This document shows, piece after piece, positions 17,318-24,823 of a stretch of DNA of 64,000 nucleotides. The translations under genes were made by a program, and so were the position numbers. This stretch comes from Billgrantia montanilacus (GTDB lineage Bacteria; Pseudomonadota; Gammaproteobacteria; Pseudomonadales; Halomonadaceae), in contig NZ_QPII01000001.1 of assembly GCF_003336675.1 (NCBI RefSeq), positions 1 to 64,000 on the forward strand. Reading direction: 5' to 3'. The first letter of the stretch is position 1. Each line of letters begins with the position of its first letter. Under the pieces are notes generated by a model. It made no database searches and was not told where the DNA came from. It saw only the letters and a program-made list of their open reading frames with translations.

Positions 17318-18040
17318 ATGCGTATAGGGCTTCTGCAGTGCGATGATGTGGCGCCTGAGCTGCGCGAGGCCCATGGCAACTATCCGGAGATGTTCGCCGC
17401 GCTCTTCCATCGGGTCGACCCGGCGCTCGAATTCGTCGTCTGGCGCTGCCAGGATGGCGAGATTCCCGACGATATCGATGCGGTGGATGCCTGGCTGACC
17501 ACCGGCTCCAAGCATGGCGTCAATGACGGCCTGGCCTGGGTCGATGACCTCTGCGGCTTCGTGAGGCGGCTGTGGGAGGCGGGCAAGCCGCTGGTGGGCA
17601 TCTGCTTCGGCCATCAGTTGATGGCCAAGGCGCTGGGCGGCGCAGTGGTGAAGAGCCCCAAGGGCTGGGGCGTGGGCATGTCGTTCAACAGTGTCGAGAC
17701 ACGAGCGGAGTGGATGGCGCCCTGGCAGCCGAGCCTGGACCTGCTGGTCAGCCATCAGGATCAGGTCAGCGAACTGCCACCGCAAACTCGGGTGCTGGCC
17801 GGCAGCGACTTCTGCCCCTTCTACCTGATCCAGATCGGAGAACACTTCCTCGGCGTTCAGGGGCATCCGGAATTCGCCAAGCCCTATTCGCGGGATCTGA
17901 TGGCACTGCGCGCCGGGCTGGTGGGCGAAGAGCGGGTACGCGAGGGGCAGGCATCGCTCGCTGCGCCGGTGGACGATACGCTGATGGTGCGTTGGATCCT
18001 CAGCTTCATGAAGCGTGCCATGGAGGGCAGGGGGGCTTGA
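17318..18040 (+). CDS. Class I glutamine-amidotransferase-fold protein, candidate gamma-glutamyl hydrolase
   Basis: 240 residues made of one GATase1 domain with no synthetase partner. The nucleophile elbow is GICFGHQ (Cys about 95) and the second catalytic element is QGHPEF (His about 183). It looks like the GuaA-type stand-alone amidotransferases that include plant gamma-glutamyl peptidases cleaving gamma-glutamyl bonds. As last gene of a cluster with a gamma-glutamyl ligase, an alcohol and an aldehyde dehydrogenase, it could perform the final release of glutamate, the role PuuD has in the putrescine pathway. The reaction is inferred and not provable from sequence. Confidence 0.78.
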   Translation: MRIGLLQCDDVAPELREAHGNYPEMFAALFHRVDPALEFVVWRCQDGEIPDDIDAVDAWLTTGSKHGVNDGLAWVDDLCGFVRRLWEAGKPLVGICFGHQLMAKALGGAVVKSPKGWGVGMSFNSVETRAEWMAPWQPSLDLLVSHQDQVSELPPQTRVLAGSDFCPFYLIQIGEHFLGVQGHPEFAKPYSRDLMALRAGLVGEERVREGQASLAAPVDDTLMVRWILSFMKRAMEGRGA

Positions 18041-18077
18041 GCACCGCCGCTGGCGCGTTGACCCATCGTGCGCCCGG

Positions 18078-20297
18078 CTAGCGTGCTCCCTTTCCTGGTA
18101 GGGCACGCACTGCGTTGAGCAAGCGCAGGCCGTTGGCCACCACGATCAGGCTAGCGCCCATGTCGGCGAAAACCGCCATCCACAGGGTGGCGTGGCCGGT
18201 GAAGGCGAGCATCATGAATATCGCCTTGATGCCCAGGGCCAGGGCGATGTTCTGAATCAGGACCCGGCGGGTGGCCCGTGACAGGTCGATGAAGGAGACC
18301 AGGCGGCGGGGATCGTCGTCCATCAGTGCAACGTCGGCGGTTTCGATGGCGGCGTCGCTGCCTGCGGCGCCCATGGCAAAGCCGATATCGGCCCGGGCCA
18401 GGGCGGGGGTGTCGTTGATGCCGTCACCCACCATGCCGACGACACCCTGCCGGGCCTGGGCGTCGATCATCGCCAGCTTGTCCTCCGGCAGCAAAGCCCC
18501 GTAGGCGTCGTCGATGCCGGCCTCGGCGGCGATGGCCGCGACGCTGGTCGGATTGTCCCCACTGAGCATCAGCGTCCTGATGCCACGGGCCTGCAGTTCG
18601 GCGATGGCCGCCTGGCTCTCTCCACGCAGTGGATCGCTGACGGCAAACAGTGCCAGAGGACGGTCGCCCTCGCCTAGGATCACCAGCGTCTCGCCACGTG
18701 CCTCGTACTCGGCAATGCGACGCTCGACGTCGCTCGTCAACCGAGCGAATTGCGCAAGCAGGCGGCGATTGCCCAGCCATACCGGGCGCCCTTCAAGCGT
18801 CGCGACAACGCCGAGGCCCGGCTGCTCATTGACCTCTTCCACCTGTAGCGGCGCGATGCCGGCGTGCGTGGCGGCCTGTGCCACAGCCGCGGAGACCGGG
18901 TGGCCGGAACGGCTCGCAAGGCCTGCCGCCAGGGCGTGAAGCCGCTCGCGGCCCTCCGGCGCCAGACCGGCGTCGAGCGCTTGCCAGTGCCGCTGGGCCG
19001 GCTCTCCCCGGGTCAGGGTGCCGGTCTTGTCAAAGGCCAGGATGCGCAGGCGGTGGCCCTGCTCCAGAAAGGTGCCGCCCTTGATCAGGATGCCGGACCT
19101 GGCTGCCGCGGCGAGGCCGCTGACGATGGTCACGGGGGTGGAGATCACCAGGGCGCAGGGGCAGGCGATGACCAGCAGCACCAGGGCACGGTAGATACCC
19201 TCCAGCCAGGTTACCCCGAACAGCAGGGGCAGCAGCAGGGCGGTAAGCAGCGCCATGGCAAAGACCGCGGGGGTGTAGATGGCGGCAAAGCGGTCGATGA
19301 AGCGTTGGGTCGGCGCGCGCTGCCCCTGGGCCTGCTCGACGGCGTGGATGATCCGCGCCAGCGTGGTATCGCCGGCGGCCCGGGTGGTGCGATAGGTGAA
19401 TTCGCCGTTGCGGTTCACGCTGCCGGCGAAGACGCTGTCGCCGGGGTGCTTGTCCACGGGCAGGCCCTCACCGGTGATCGGGGATTCATCCAGCGTGGGC
19501 GCACCCAGCTCCACCTCGCCGTCCAGGGCGAGGCGTTCGCCGGCTTGTACGCGAACCCGGCTGCCGACGGCAACGGCGTTCGCTGCCTGCCGGATGAATC
19601 CGCCGTCGGCCTGCTCCACGTTGGCCGTTTCCGGGGCCAGCGAGAGCAGGTCGCGAATGGCGCGTCGCGCCCTGCCCAGCGAGTGTGCCTCGATACGCTC
19701 GGCCAGGGTGAACAGCACGATCACCATGGCGGCTTCGGCCCACTGTCCGATCAGCAGTGCGCCGGTCACCGCCACGCTCATCAGCGCATTGATGTTGAGG
19801 GTGCGGTGGCGCAGGGCAATGAAACCCTTCTTCCAGGTGGGAAGGCCGACCATGCCGATGGCCGCCAGCGCCAGGGCGGCAGCGAGCCAGGGTTCGGCCA
19901 GGCCCAGCCAGTGACTGGCCTCGGCGGCCAGGGCGAGAGTCGCAGCCATGCCCAGCTTCCACCAGCTCTCCTGTTCGTTGTCGTCGGCCCCGGGTGGGCG
20001 GTGGCTCGGGCTGTCCACCTGCGGTGTCATGCCGGTGGCGGCGATGCGGCGATGGATCGCCTCCTCGTCGGCATCACGGTGATGAACGGTCAGCACCCGG
20101 CCGATCAGGTCGAACTCCAGCGCCTCGACGCCAGGGGCGTCCGAGAGGGCTCGGCGCAGCAGCGCCTCCTCGGTGGGACAATCCATGGCTTCGATTCGCA
20201 GCCGCAGGGCTCGCGTACCCGCGGGTGGCGGCGTCGGTCGTGCACTGCCGGGGCGAGGCGAGAGGGGGGCGCAGCAGTCGTCGGTCTTCTCGAGCAT
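18078..20297 (-). CDS. zntA: Zn/Cd/Pb-exporting P1B-type ATPase
   Basis: 739 residues. A His-poor N-terminal tail is followed by a degenerate HMA domain whose metal loop reads MDCPTEE (about residue 38), as in ZntA/CadA. Transmembrane CPC (CPCALV, about 377), phosphorylation motif DKTGTLT (about 420), SGHP and GDGIND (about 622) are all intact. The CPC plus DCPTEE combination indicates export of Zn(II), Cd(II) or Pb(II), not copper. An early CC pair (DDCCAPL) may also bind metal. The gene is divergent from a MerR regulator, and the intergenic region contains a 21-base dyad in a long-spacer promoter typical of MerR activation. Confidence 0.92.
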   Translation of the reverse strand: MLEKTDDCCAPLSPRPGSARPTPPPAGTRALRLRIEAMDCPTEEALLRRALSDAPGVEALEFDLIGRVLTVHHRDADEEAIHRRIAATGMTPQVDSPSHRPPGADDNEQESWWKLGMAATLALAAEASHWLGLAEPWLAAALALAAIGMVGLPTWKKGFIALRHRTLNINALMSVAVTGALLIGQWAEAAMVIVLFTLAERIEAHSLGRARRAIRDLLSLAPETANVEQADGGFIRQAANAVAVGSRVRVQAGERLALDGEVELGAPTLDESPITGEGLPVDKHPGDSVFAGSVNRNGEFTYRTTRAAGDTTLARIIHAVEQAQGQRAPTQRFIDRFAAIYTPAVFAMALLTALLLPLLFGVTWLEGIYRALVLLVIACPCALVISTPVTIVSGLAAAARSGILIKGGTFLEQGHRLRILAFDKTGTLTRGEPAQRHWQALDAGLAPEGRERLHALAAGLASRSGHPVSAAVAQAATHAGIAPLQVEEVNEQPGLGVVATLEGRPVWLGNRRLLAQFARLTSDVERRIAEYEARGETLVILGEGDRPLALFAVSDPLRGESQAAIAELQARGIRTLMLSGDNPTSVAAIAAEAGIDDAYGALLPEDKLAMIDAQARQGVVGMVGDGINDTPALARADIGFAMGAAGSDAAIETADVALMDDDPRRLVSFIDLSRATRRVLIQNIALALGIKAIFMMLAFTGHATLWMAVFADMGASLIVVANGLRLLNAVRALPGKGAR

Positions 20298-20334
20298 GGT
20301 GTAGCTTCCTTGTCATCGTCTATGCTGATGACAC

Positions 20335-20355
20335 ACCCTGTAGCCACTACAGGGT
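20335..20355 (-). promoter_or_regulatory. MerR-family operator/promoter for the metal ATPase
   Basis: A perfect inverted repeat, ACCCTGTAG-N3-CTACAGGGT, lies at 20335-20355. On the minus strand a TTGACC -35 box overlaps its edge, and after a 19-base spacer comes TGTCAT as a weak -10. The overlong spacer with the dyad inside is the hallmark of MerR-activated promoters, driving the ATPase gene from 20297 leftward. Confidence 0.8.
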
Positions 20356-20379
20356 CAAGAAAAATCCTGGAGGAATGAA

Positions 20380-20838
20380 ATGAAGATCGGCGAGTTGGCC
20401 ACCCGCACGGGCTGCCCGGTGGAGACCATCCGCTACTATGAGCGGGAAGGGCTGTTGCCCGAGCCGGCCCGCAGCAGTGGCAACTATCGGCTCTACGCGG
20501 AACCGCACGCCGAGCGGCTGCGCTTCATCCGCCACTGCCGCACGCTGGACATGACCCTGGAGGAGATCCGCACACTGCTCGACTACCATGACCATCCGCG
20601 TCAGCCCTGCAATGCCGTCAATGGGCTGATCGACGACCACCTGGCCCACGTCGAGGCCCGCATCGAGCAGCTGCAGGCCCTGAGGCAGGCACTGGCCACT
20701 CTGCGCTCGCGCTGCAATGGTGAAACCGACTCCAGCCACTGCGGCATTCTGCAGGAGCTCGCCCAACCCGAAGCGCGCGAACTCCCCGCCGAGGCTGGTG
20801 AACCCAGCCACGTGCCTGGGCCGCATGGCAGACATTGA
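20380..20838 (+). CDS. MerR-family Cd(II)/Pb(II)/Zn(II)-responsive regulator
   Basis: 152 residues. The N-terminal helix-turn-helix is MKIGELATRTGCPVETIRYYE. Metal ligands typical of the CadR/PbrR group are present: C77 in PCNAVN, C112 in RCNG and C121 in HCGIL. The ATG at 20380 follows GGAGGA. It is divergent from the P-type ATPase with an 82-base shared promoter region containing the operator at 20335-20355. It should activate the ATPase gene when metal binds and autoregulate modestly. The tail after residue 125 is long and hydrophilic. Confidence 0.9.
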   Translation: MKIGELATRTGCPVETIRYYEREGLLPEPARSSGNYRLYAEPHAERLRFIRHCRTLDMTLEEIRTLLDYHDHPRQPCNAVNGLIDDHLAHVEARIEQLQALRQALATLRSRCNGETDSSHCGILQELAQPEARELPAEAGEPSHVPGPHGRH

Positions 20839-20858
20839 TCCAACCACGAGGAGCCGTT

Positions 20859-21488
20859 ATGCCGAACGGGGACGTTCCTGCCTACTACTCTCAGTGGGTC
20901 TCCAGCGAGCATGTTGCCGATATCCTTGCCGGACACATGAGCGCCGCCGAGGATCCACGCTGGGCCGAGTCCGGTGCGGCTAACGCCCAGGAGTATGCCT
21001 GCTGGGCTTCGCATATTTGCGGGATGGCCTGCACCAAGATGCTGCTCGAGGAGTTGAACGATGAACGGCTAACCCTGTTCGAGCTGTTGACGCAGTGCCG
21101 AGAAGCGAGTGGTTACGTTGTCACCGAGGAGGGCATCAAGGGGCTCTACTATCGCCCGTTGGTTCAGCTTTTGAGGGAACGGCACCAGCTGGACGCCGAA
21201 GTGGTAGAGCATGTGGATGCGGGGCATTTTCTACAGTGGCTCGGTGAGGGGCATCGTGTCATCGCTTCGGTACACCCTTCGATTCGCACGCCCGAGCTGA
21301 GCCCGCCACATCGGGGCGGGCATCTGGTCTACCTTTTCGGCCTGGATGGACGGGGGCGCCTTCGCTTCAATAATCCTTCCGGTTTGCCTGGAGCAAGCCA
21401 GGCGGACGCCCGCCTCGAGCCTTCCGTCTTCGATCGCTTCTCCGCCGGGCGCGGTATTCTGGTGCGTTGCCATCAGCTATGCCCATAG
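20859..21488 (+). CDS. Papain-like / C39-type cysteine peptidase of unknown role
   Basis: 209 residues from the ATG at 20859 (GAGGAG six bases upstream). No signal peptide. A papain-like triad can be read: YYSQW (oxyanion Gln), YACWASHICGMAC (nucleophile Cys followed by Trp), RGGHLVYLFG (His) and FNNPSG (Asn). This is the C39-like arrangement, but there is no ABC exporter as in bacteriocin C39 peptidases. It is 20 bases downstream of the MerR gene and may be cotranscribed. Its 3' end overlaps the convergent iadA-like gene by 16 bases. Substrate unknown. Confidence 0.65.
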   Translation: MPNGDVPAYYSQWVSSEHVADILAGHMSAAEDPRWAESGAANAQEYACWASHICGMACTKMLLEELNDERLTLFELLTQCREASGYVVTEEGIKGLYYRPLVQLLRERHQLDAEVVEHVDAGHFLQWLGEGHRVIASVHPSIRTPELSPPHRGGHLVYLFGLDGRGRLRFNNPSGLPGASQADARLEPSVFDRFSAGRGILVRCHQLCP

Positions 21489-22621
21489 ACCTTCCGGCCC
21501 AGCGCCCACACCTCGTCGAGCACCCAGCCGTTGTCGGCGAGTACCAGCAGGTCTGCGTCGCTGCCAACCTGGAGGCGCCCCTTGCGTGGGAGCTTGAGGG
21601 CGTCGGCGGCATGGGTGCTGGCGACTCCGATGGCGCGCTCCAGTGCTATGCCGTGGTCGTTGACGCATTGTCCCAGCACCTCGAACAGGCTGCCCAGTCG
21701 GCCCGCCCTCAGGCCGATGAAGCGACGTGCCTCGTCGAACTGGGGGAGCGAGGCATTGGCATCCGATGAGAGCGTGATTCTCGAAGGTGCCACGCGGGCT
21801 TCCAAGGCCCGAGCCACGGCTTCCGATGCCGGTACTTCGCCGCCGGCCAGCAGCTCCGGCGTAGTGCTGGTGGTGAAGTCGATGCGCCCGCCCTCGCGGG
21901 CGAAGCGCAGGCCATCCTCAAACAGCGCGGGGGTGCGATTGATATGGGTGGGCAGGAACTGCGCCACGGGGATGGCGCTGGTGCGGGCGGCCTCCCGAAG
22001 CGGTTCCAGATGCGTGGGGGCATCGCCGGTATGGATGAAGACGATACCCGACTTGCCGGCCAGCATGCCGGCGGTTCGTGCCTCGGAAGCCAGACGGGCA
22101 AGTTCGAAGGCGCTGGGCTGGGAACCGCGGTGGTCGCTGATCGCCACTTCCCCCAGGCCAATGAATTCCGGCACGAAGAGAATATCGCTGCCCACGGAGC
22201 CGGTTAGCGTCACCGGTGGCAGCTGGTAGGAGCCGGTATAGCAGTAGGTGGTCAGGCCTCCAGCAGCGAGCTCCCGTGCCTTGCCCAGCAGGTTGGCCGG
22301 TGTACGAGTCAGGGCATCGGTGCCCAGCGCGCCGACCAGGGTGGTGGTGCCTGAGGCCAGGGCATCTGCGAGCGTGAGTTCGGCGGTGCGCGTACCGAAA
22401 CCGCCTTCCCCCCCGCCGCCGATGAAGTGCACCAGCGGGTCGACCAGGCCGGGAACGACCCGGCGGCCTTCCAGGTCGCTCACCCCGACGCCGCTGCCGC
22501 TGACGGGCGGTTCGGCATCGGCCGACACAATGGCGGCGATGCGCTGATCGGCAATCAGCAGATGACAGAGGCCCAGGGGCTCGGGAGCGAAGAGGCGGGC
22601 ATTCTTCAGCAGGGTCAGCAT
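21473..22621 (-). CDS. iadA: Isoaspartyl-dipeptidase-like amidohydrolase with altered metal ligands
   Basis: 382 residues of the IadA family: LIGGGGE-like FIGGGGEGGFGTRT, substrate loop TGSYQLPP, AISDHRG, THINR and SSDANAS. IadA removes N-terminal isoaspartate from dipeptides with two zinc ions. Here the usual HxH opening of the metal site (QHVH) reads PLVH, losing the first His, and the position of the bridging lysine before AISDH is Glu (GLGEVAISDH). The later His and Asp ligands remain. It may be a single-metal or Glu-bridged variant, possibly with changed specificity. It follows an amino-acid binding-protein gene in the same direction, with a strong hairpin between them. Confidence 0.78.
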   Translation of the reverse strand: MLTLLKNARLFAPEPLGLCHLLIADQRIAAIVSADAEPPVSGSGVGVSDLEGRRVVPGLVDPLVHFIGGGGEGGFGTRTAELTLADALASGTTTLVGALGTDALTRTPANLLGKARELAAGGLTTYCYTGSYQLPPVTLTGSVGSDILFVPEFIGLGEVAISDHRGSQPSAFELARLASEARTAGMLAGKSGIVFIHTGDAPTHLEPLREAARTSAIPVAQFLPTHINRTPALFEDGLRFAREGGRIDFTTSTTPELLAGGEVPASEAVARALEARVAPSRITLSSDANASLPQFDEARRFIGLRAGRLGSLFEVLGQCVNDHGIALERAIGVASTHAADALKLPRKGRLQVGSDADLLVLADNGWVLDEVWALGRKVYGHS

Positions 22622-22654
22622 ACAGGGTCCTGATTCAGCGTGGTGGGGAAGCAG

Positions 22655-22679
22655 CGAACGCCGGCAGGGCCGGCGTTCG
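22655..22679 (-). terminator. Strong hairpin between binding-protein and iadA-like genes
   Basis: CGAACGCCGGC (22655-22665) pairs perfectly over 11 bases with GCCGGCGTTCG (22669-22679) around a 3-base loop. It lies about 20 bases after the stop of the leftward binding-protein gene and before iadA. Probably a terminator or read-through attenuator. Confidence 0.7.
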
Positions 22680-22700
22680 GAGGAATTGCCGAGGCAGAAC

Positions 22701-23486
22701 CTATAGCTTGATATCGTAGCTGAAGTAGCGGTTCATGATCTCGTCGTAGGTGCCGTCTTCCTTGAGCGCGGCGAGCGCCTCGTTGAAATCGTCCGCGAGT
22801 GCCTGGTCACGCTTGCGGAAGGCCACGCCCACTCCCTCGCCGAAGATATGTGCGGGCTCCTTGATGAAGCCGCTGATCCGCTTGAAATCGCTCTCGTCGG
22901 TATCAATCGCTATGGCGGACTCCGCTACCGGGTAGTCCATGAAGGCCAGGTCCAGGCGACCGGCACGCATGTCGGTGACCACCTCGCTGCCGCCGGTGTA
23001 GCGGCGCACTTCCACCACGTCGCCGTACAGCTCGGTGACATAGTTGTCCTGCAGCGTGGCACGCTGCACCCCGACGACCAGCCCCTCGAGGCTGGCACGG
23101 TCATCGATGTCGATCTCCCTGTCCAGCGCAGTCACCCAGACGCTGGGCGTGGTGTAGTAGGGCTCGGAAAAGAGTACCTGCTGGGCACGCTCCTCGTTGA
23201 TCGACATCGACGACATGATGGCATCGTAGTTGCGAGCCAGCAGGCCGGGGATGATACCGTCCCAATCCTGCTCCACCCAGGTACAGGTGGCCTCGAGATA
23301 GGCGCACACGGCTTCGCCCAGTTCGATCTCGAAACCGGTCAGCTCGCCGTCGGCCTGGCGGTACATGAAGGGCTCGTAGGGCAGGTCGACGCCGAGGCGG
23401 ATTTCGCTGTAATCACGAGCCTGGGCAGTACCGGCAACCAGGGTGGCGCCAAGGGTGGCGGCCAGCAAGAAGGATGAATAACGCAT
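22701..23486 (-). CDS. Amino-acid ABC transporter periplasmic binding protein (first of two)
   Basis: 261 residues from the ATG at 23486, chosen because GGAGAG lies just upstream and a signal peptide (MRYSSFLLAATLGATLVAG, cleavage after AQA) begins there. The mature protein is a class II solute-binding protein of the HisJ/ArtJ type: EIRLGVDLPYEPF, LTGFEIELGEAVC, WDGIIPGLLARNYDAIMSSM and GVQRATLQDNYV. It is related to, but clearly diverged from, the second binding protein at 23931. No permease of its own follows, so it probably shares the permease/ATPase set at 24824-27029. Ligand likely arginine, ornithine or another basic amino acid, by family and by nearby astE. Confidence 0.87.
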   Translation of the reverse strand: MRYSSFLLAATLGATLVAGTAQARDYSEIRLGVDLPYEPFMYRQADGELTGFEIELGEAVCAYLEATCTWVEQDWDGIIPGLLARNYDAIMSSMSINEERAQQVLFSEPYYTTPSVWVTALDREIDIDDRASLEGLVVGVQRATLQDNYVTELYGDVVEVRRYTGGSEVVTDMRAGRLDLAFMDYPVAESAIAIDTDESDFKRISGFIKEPAHIFGEGVGVAFRKRDQALADDFNEALAALKEDGTYDEIMNRYFSYDIKL

Positions 23487-23507
23487 GGGACTCTCCATAA
23501 ATGAATA

Positions 23508-23546
23508 CCATAAGCGCATGCCATGAGCGCATGCCATGAGCGTATG
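23508..23546. repeat. Three 13-base tandem repeats in the leader of the binding-protein gene
   Basis: Units CCATAAGCGCATG, CCATGAGCGCATG and CCATGAGCGTATG follow one another from 23508 to 23546, about 20 bases upstream of the start at 23486. They could be slippage products or a protein-binding array in the 5' leader. Confidence 0.8.
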
Positions 23547-23745
23547 AATGCTGCGCGCAGGCAGCTTGTGCTTGTTGGTAGGCAGTGTTGACGCACTGCG
23601 GGAAATTGGCCGTGAAGCCGGAGCCGTTACCGACGGAGCGCAGTCATGGGCAGGCGATTGCCGGGGCCATGGCTTGGGTCACGAGGAAGACGGCAGAGAA
23701 CGAGGCACTGGCGTGCCGAGCCAGATGGAGCTGGCCGGGAGGGGG

Positions 23746-23805
23746 CTATTCGTCGAACCATTCGCTGAGATAGAAACTCTCAACGAAACCACCATTGTTG
23801 ATCAT
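23746..23805 (-). CDS. Possible 19-residue leader or small protein
   Basis: The ORF reads MINNGGFVESFYLSEWFDE then TAG. AGAGG lies eight bases before the ATG at 23805, a good ribosome site. The peptide is acidic and aromatic-rich. It sits about 260 bases ahead of the first binding-protein start and after a hairpin, so a leader-peptide or sORF role is possible. I recognise no family. The call rests only on the ribosome site and position. Confidence 0.3.
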   Translation of the reverse strand: MINNGGFVESFYLSEWFDE

Positions 23806-23873
23806 GAGAAGAACCTCTCGCTCTTTTCAAGGCGACCTGTAAAACATGCGTGAACGCACCGGGCCTGTCAAGC

Positions 23874-23899
23874 GGCCACGCCATCGGAATGGCGTGGCC
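23874..23899 (-). terminator. Perfect 11-base-stem hairpin after the second binding-protein gene
   Basis: GGCCACGCCAT (23874-23884) pairs with ATGGCGTGGCC (23889-23899) around a CGGA tetraloop, about 30 bases past the stop of the gene ending at 23931. A likely terminator of the permease operon on the minus strand, though the following T-tract is poor. Confidence 0.65.
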
Positions 23900-23930
23900 T
23901 TGTGACGGGCATCGAGGTTACCGTGATGCC

Positions 23931-24698
23931 TTACTCTTCGCCGAAGTAGCGCTCGAAGATCTCGTCGTAGGTGCCATCTTCCTGAAGGGTGGCCAGCGCT
24001 TCGTTGAAGCGATCGGCAAGCGCTTCGTCACGTGGACGGAAGGCGATGCCAAAGCCGTCGCCGAAATACTCCTTGGGCTCGGTGATCGTCTCGCCCACCA
24101 CCTTGTAGTCGCGGCTCTCGCTGTCGAGCAGGGTCGACTTGCCTACCGGGAAGTCGAGGAAGACGATATCCAGGCGTTGGGCCTGCATGTCGAGCACCAT
24201 GTCGTCGGCCGTGGAGTAACGGCTGACGCTGGCCACGTCGCCATACATGTCGGTGACGTAGTTGTCCTGCAGGGTGCCGCGCTGCACGCCGATAGTCTTG
24301 CCTTCCAGTGTCTCCTCGGTGGTTTCCTCGAGATCGCTGTCGGCCGGGGCGAACCAGGCGGAAGGCGGGGTGATGTACGGCTCGGAGAAGAGTACGGTCT
24401 CACGGCGCTCGTCGTTGATGGTCATGGAGGACATGATGGCGTCGTAGTTGCGTGACAGCAGGCCGGGAATGATGCCGTCCCACTCCTGCTCGATCCACTC
24501 GCAGGTAATGCCGATCTCTTCGCACAGGGCATTGCCCAGGTCGATGTCGAACCCTGTCAGCTCGCCTTCCGGCGTACGGTACTCCATCGGCTCGTACGGC
24601 ACGTCGACGCCGAAGCGTACGTGGTCGTAGTCGCGTGCATGGGCGCTGCCGGCGGCAATGGCCAGGCCCAGGATGGAGACAGTCAGCAGTTTTTTCAT
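23931..24698 (-). CDS. Amino-acid ABC transporter periplasmic binding protein (second)
   Basis: 255 residues from the ATG at 24698 (AAGGAAA upstream). Signal peptide MKKLLTVSILGLAIAAGSAHA, then RDYDHVRFGVDVPYEPMEY, LTGFDIDLGNALCEE, EWDGIIPGLLSRNYDAIMSSM and GVQRGTLQDNYV. Class II binding protein of the ArtJ/HisJ/AotJ type for basic amino acids. Two Cys (in ALCEE and ITCEW) may form the disulfide common in this family. It is the last gene of the leftward order ATPase, permease, permease, binding protein, so it is the main partner of that importer. Confidence 0.9.
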   Translation of the reverse strand: MKKLLTVSILGLAIAAGSAHARDYDHVRFGVDVPYEPMEYRTPEGELTGFDIDLGNALCEEIGITCEWIEQEWDGIIPGLLSRNYDAIMSSMTINDERRETVLFSEPYITPPSAWFAPADSDLEETTEETLEGKTIGVQRGTLQDNYVTDMYGDVASVSRYSTADDMVLDMQAQRLDIVFLDFPVGKSTLLDSESRDYKVVGETITEPKEYFGDGFGIAFRPRDEALADRFNEALATLQEDGTYDEIFERYFGEE

Positions 24699-24823
24699 GT
24701 TGGTTTCCTTGTTTTCATTTCGTGCACCATTCATTTCGGTGACGTCGCGCCTGAATTTAGCGCAGCCACGCCAGGGCCGAAAGCCCCCGGGCGTGAATTT
24801 TCCAACGCCTGTTTGACGTTGTC

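Larger units (their letters stand above)
23487..23930. other. 444-base interval between the two binding-protein genes
   Basis: No large gene is supported here. It holds a 13-base tandem repeat (23508-23546), a possible 19-codon ORF (23746-23805, minus) and an 11-base-stem hairpin (23874-23899). The length and content suggest an independent promoter for the first binding-protein gene. Open frames on the plus strand show no protein-like features. Confidence 0.6.

Noticed and set aside
18864..20378. 504-codon open frame opposite the metal ATPase
   Set aside because: The ATPase on the minus strand has every P1B motif; the opposite frame is a compositional shadow.
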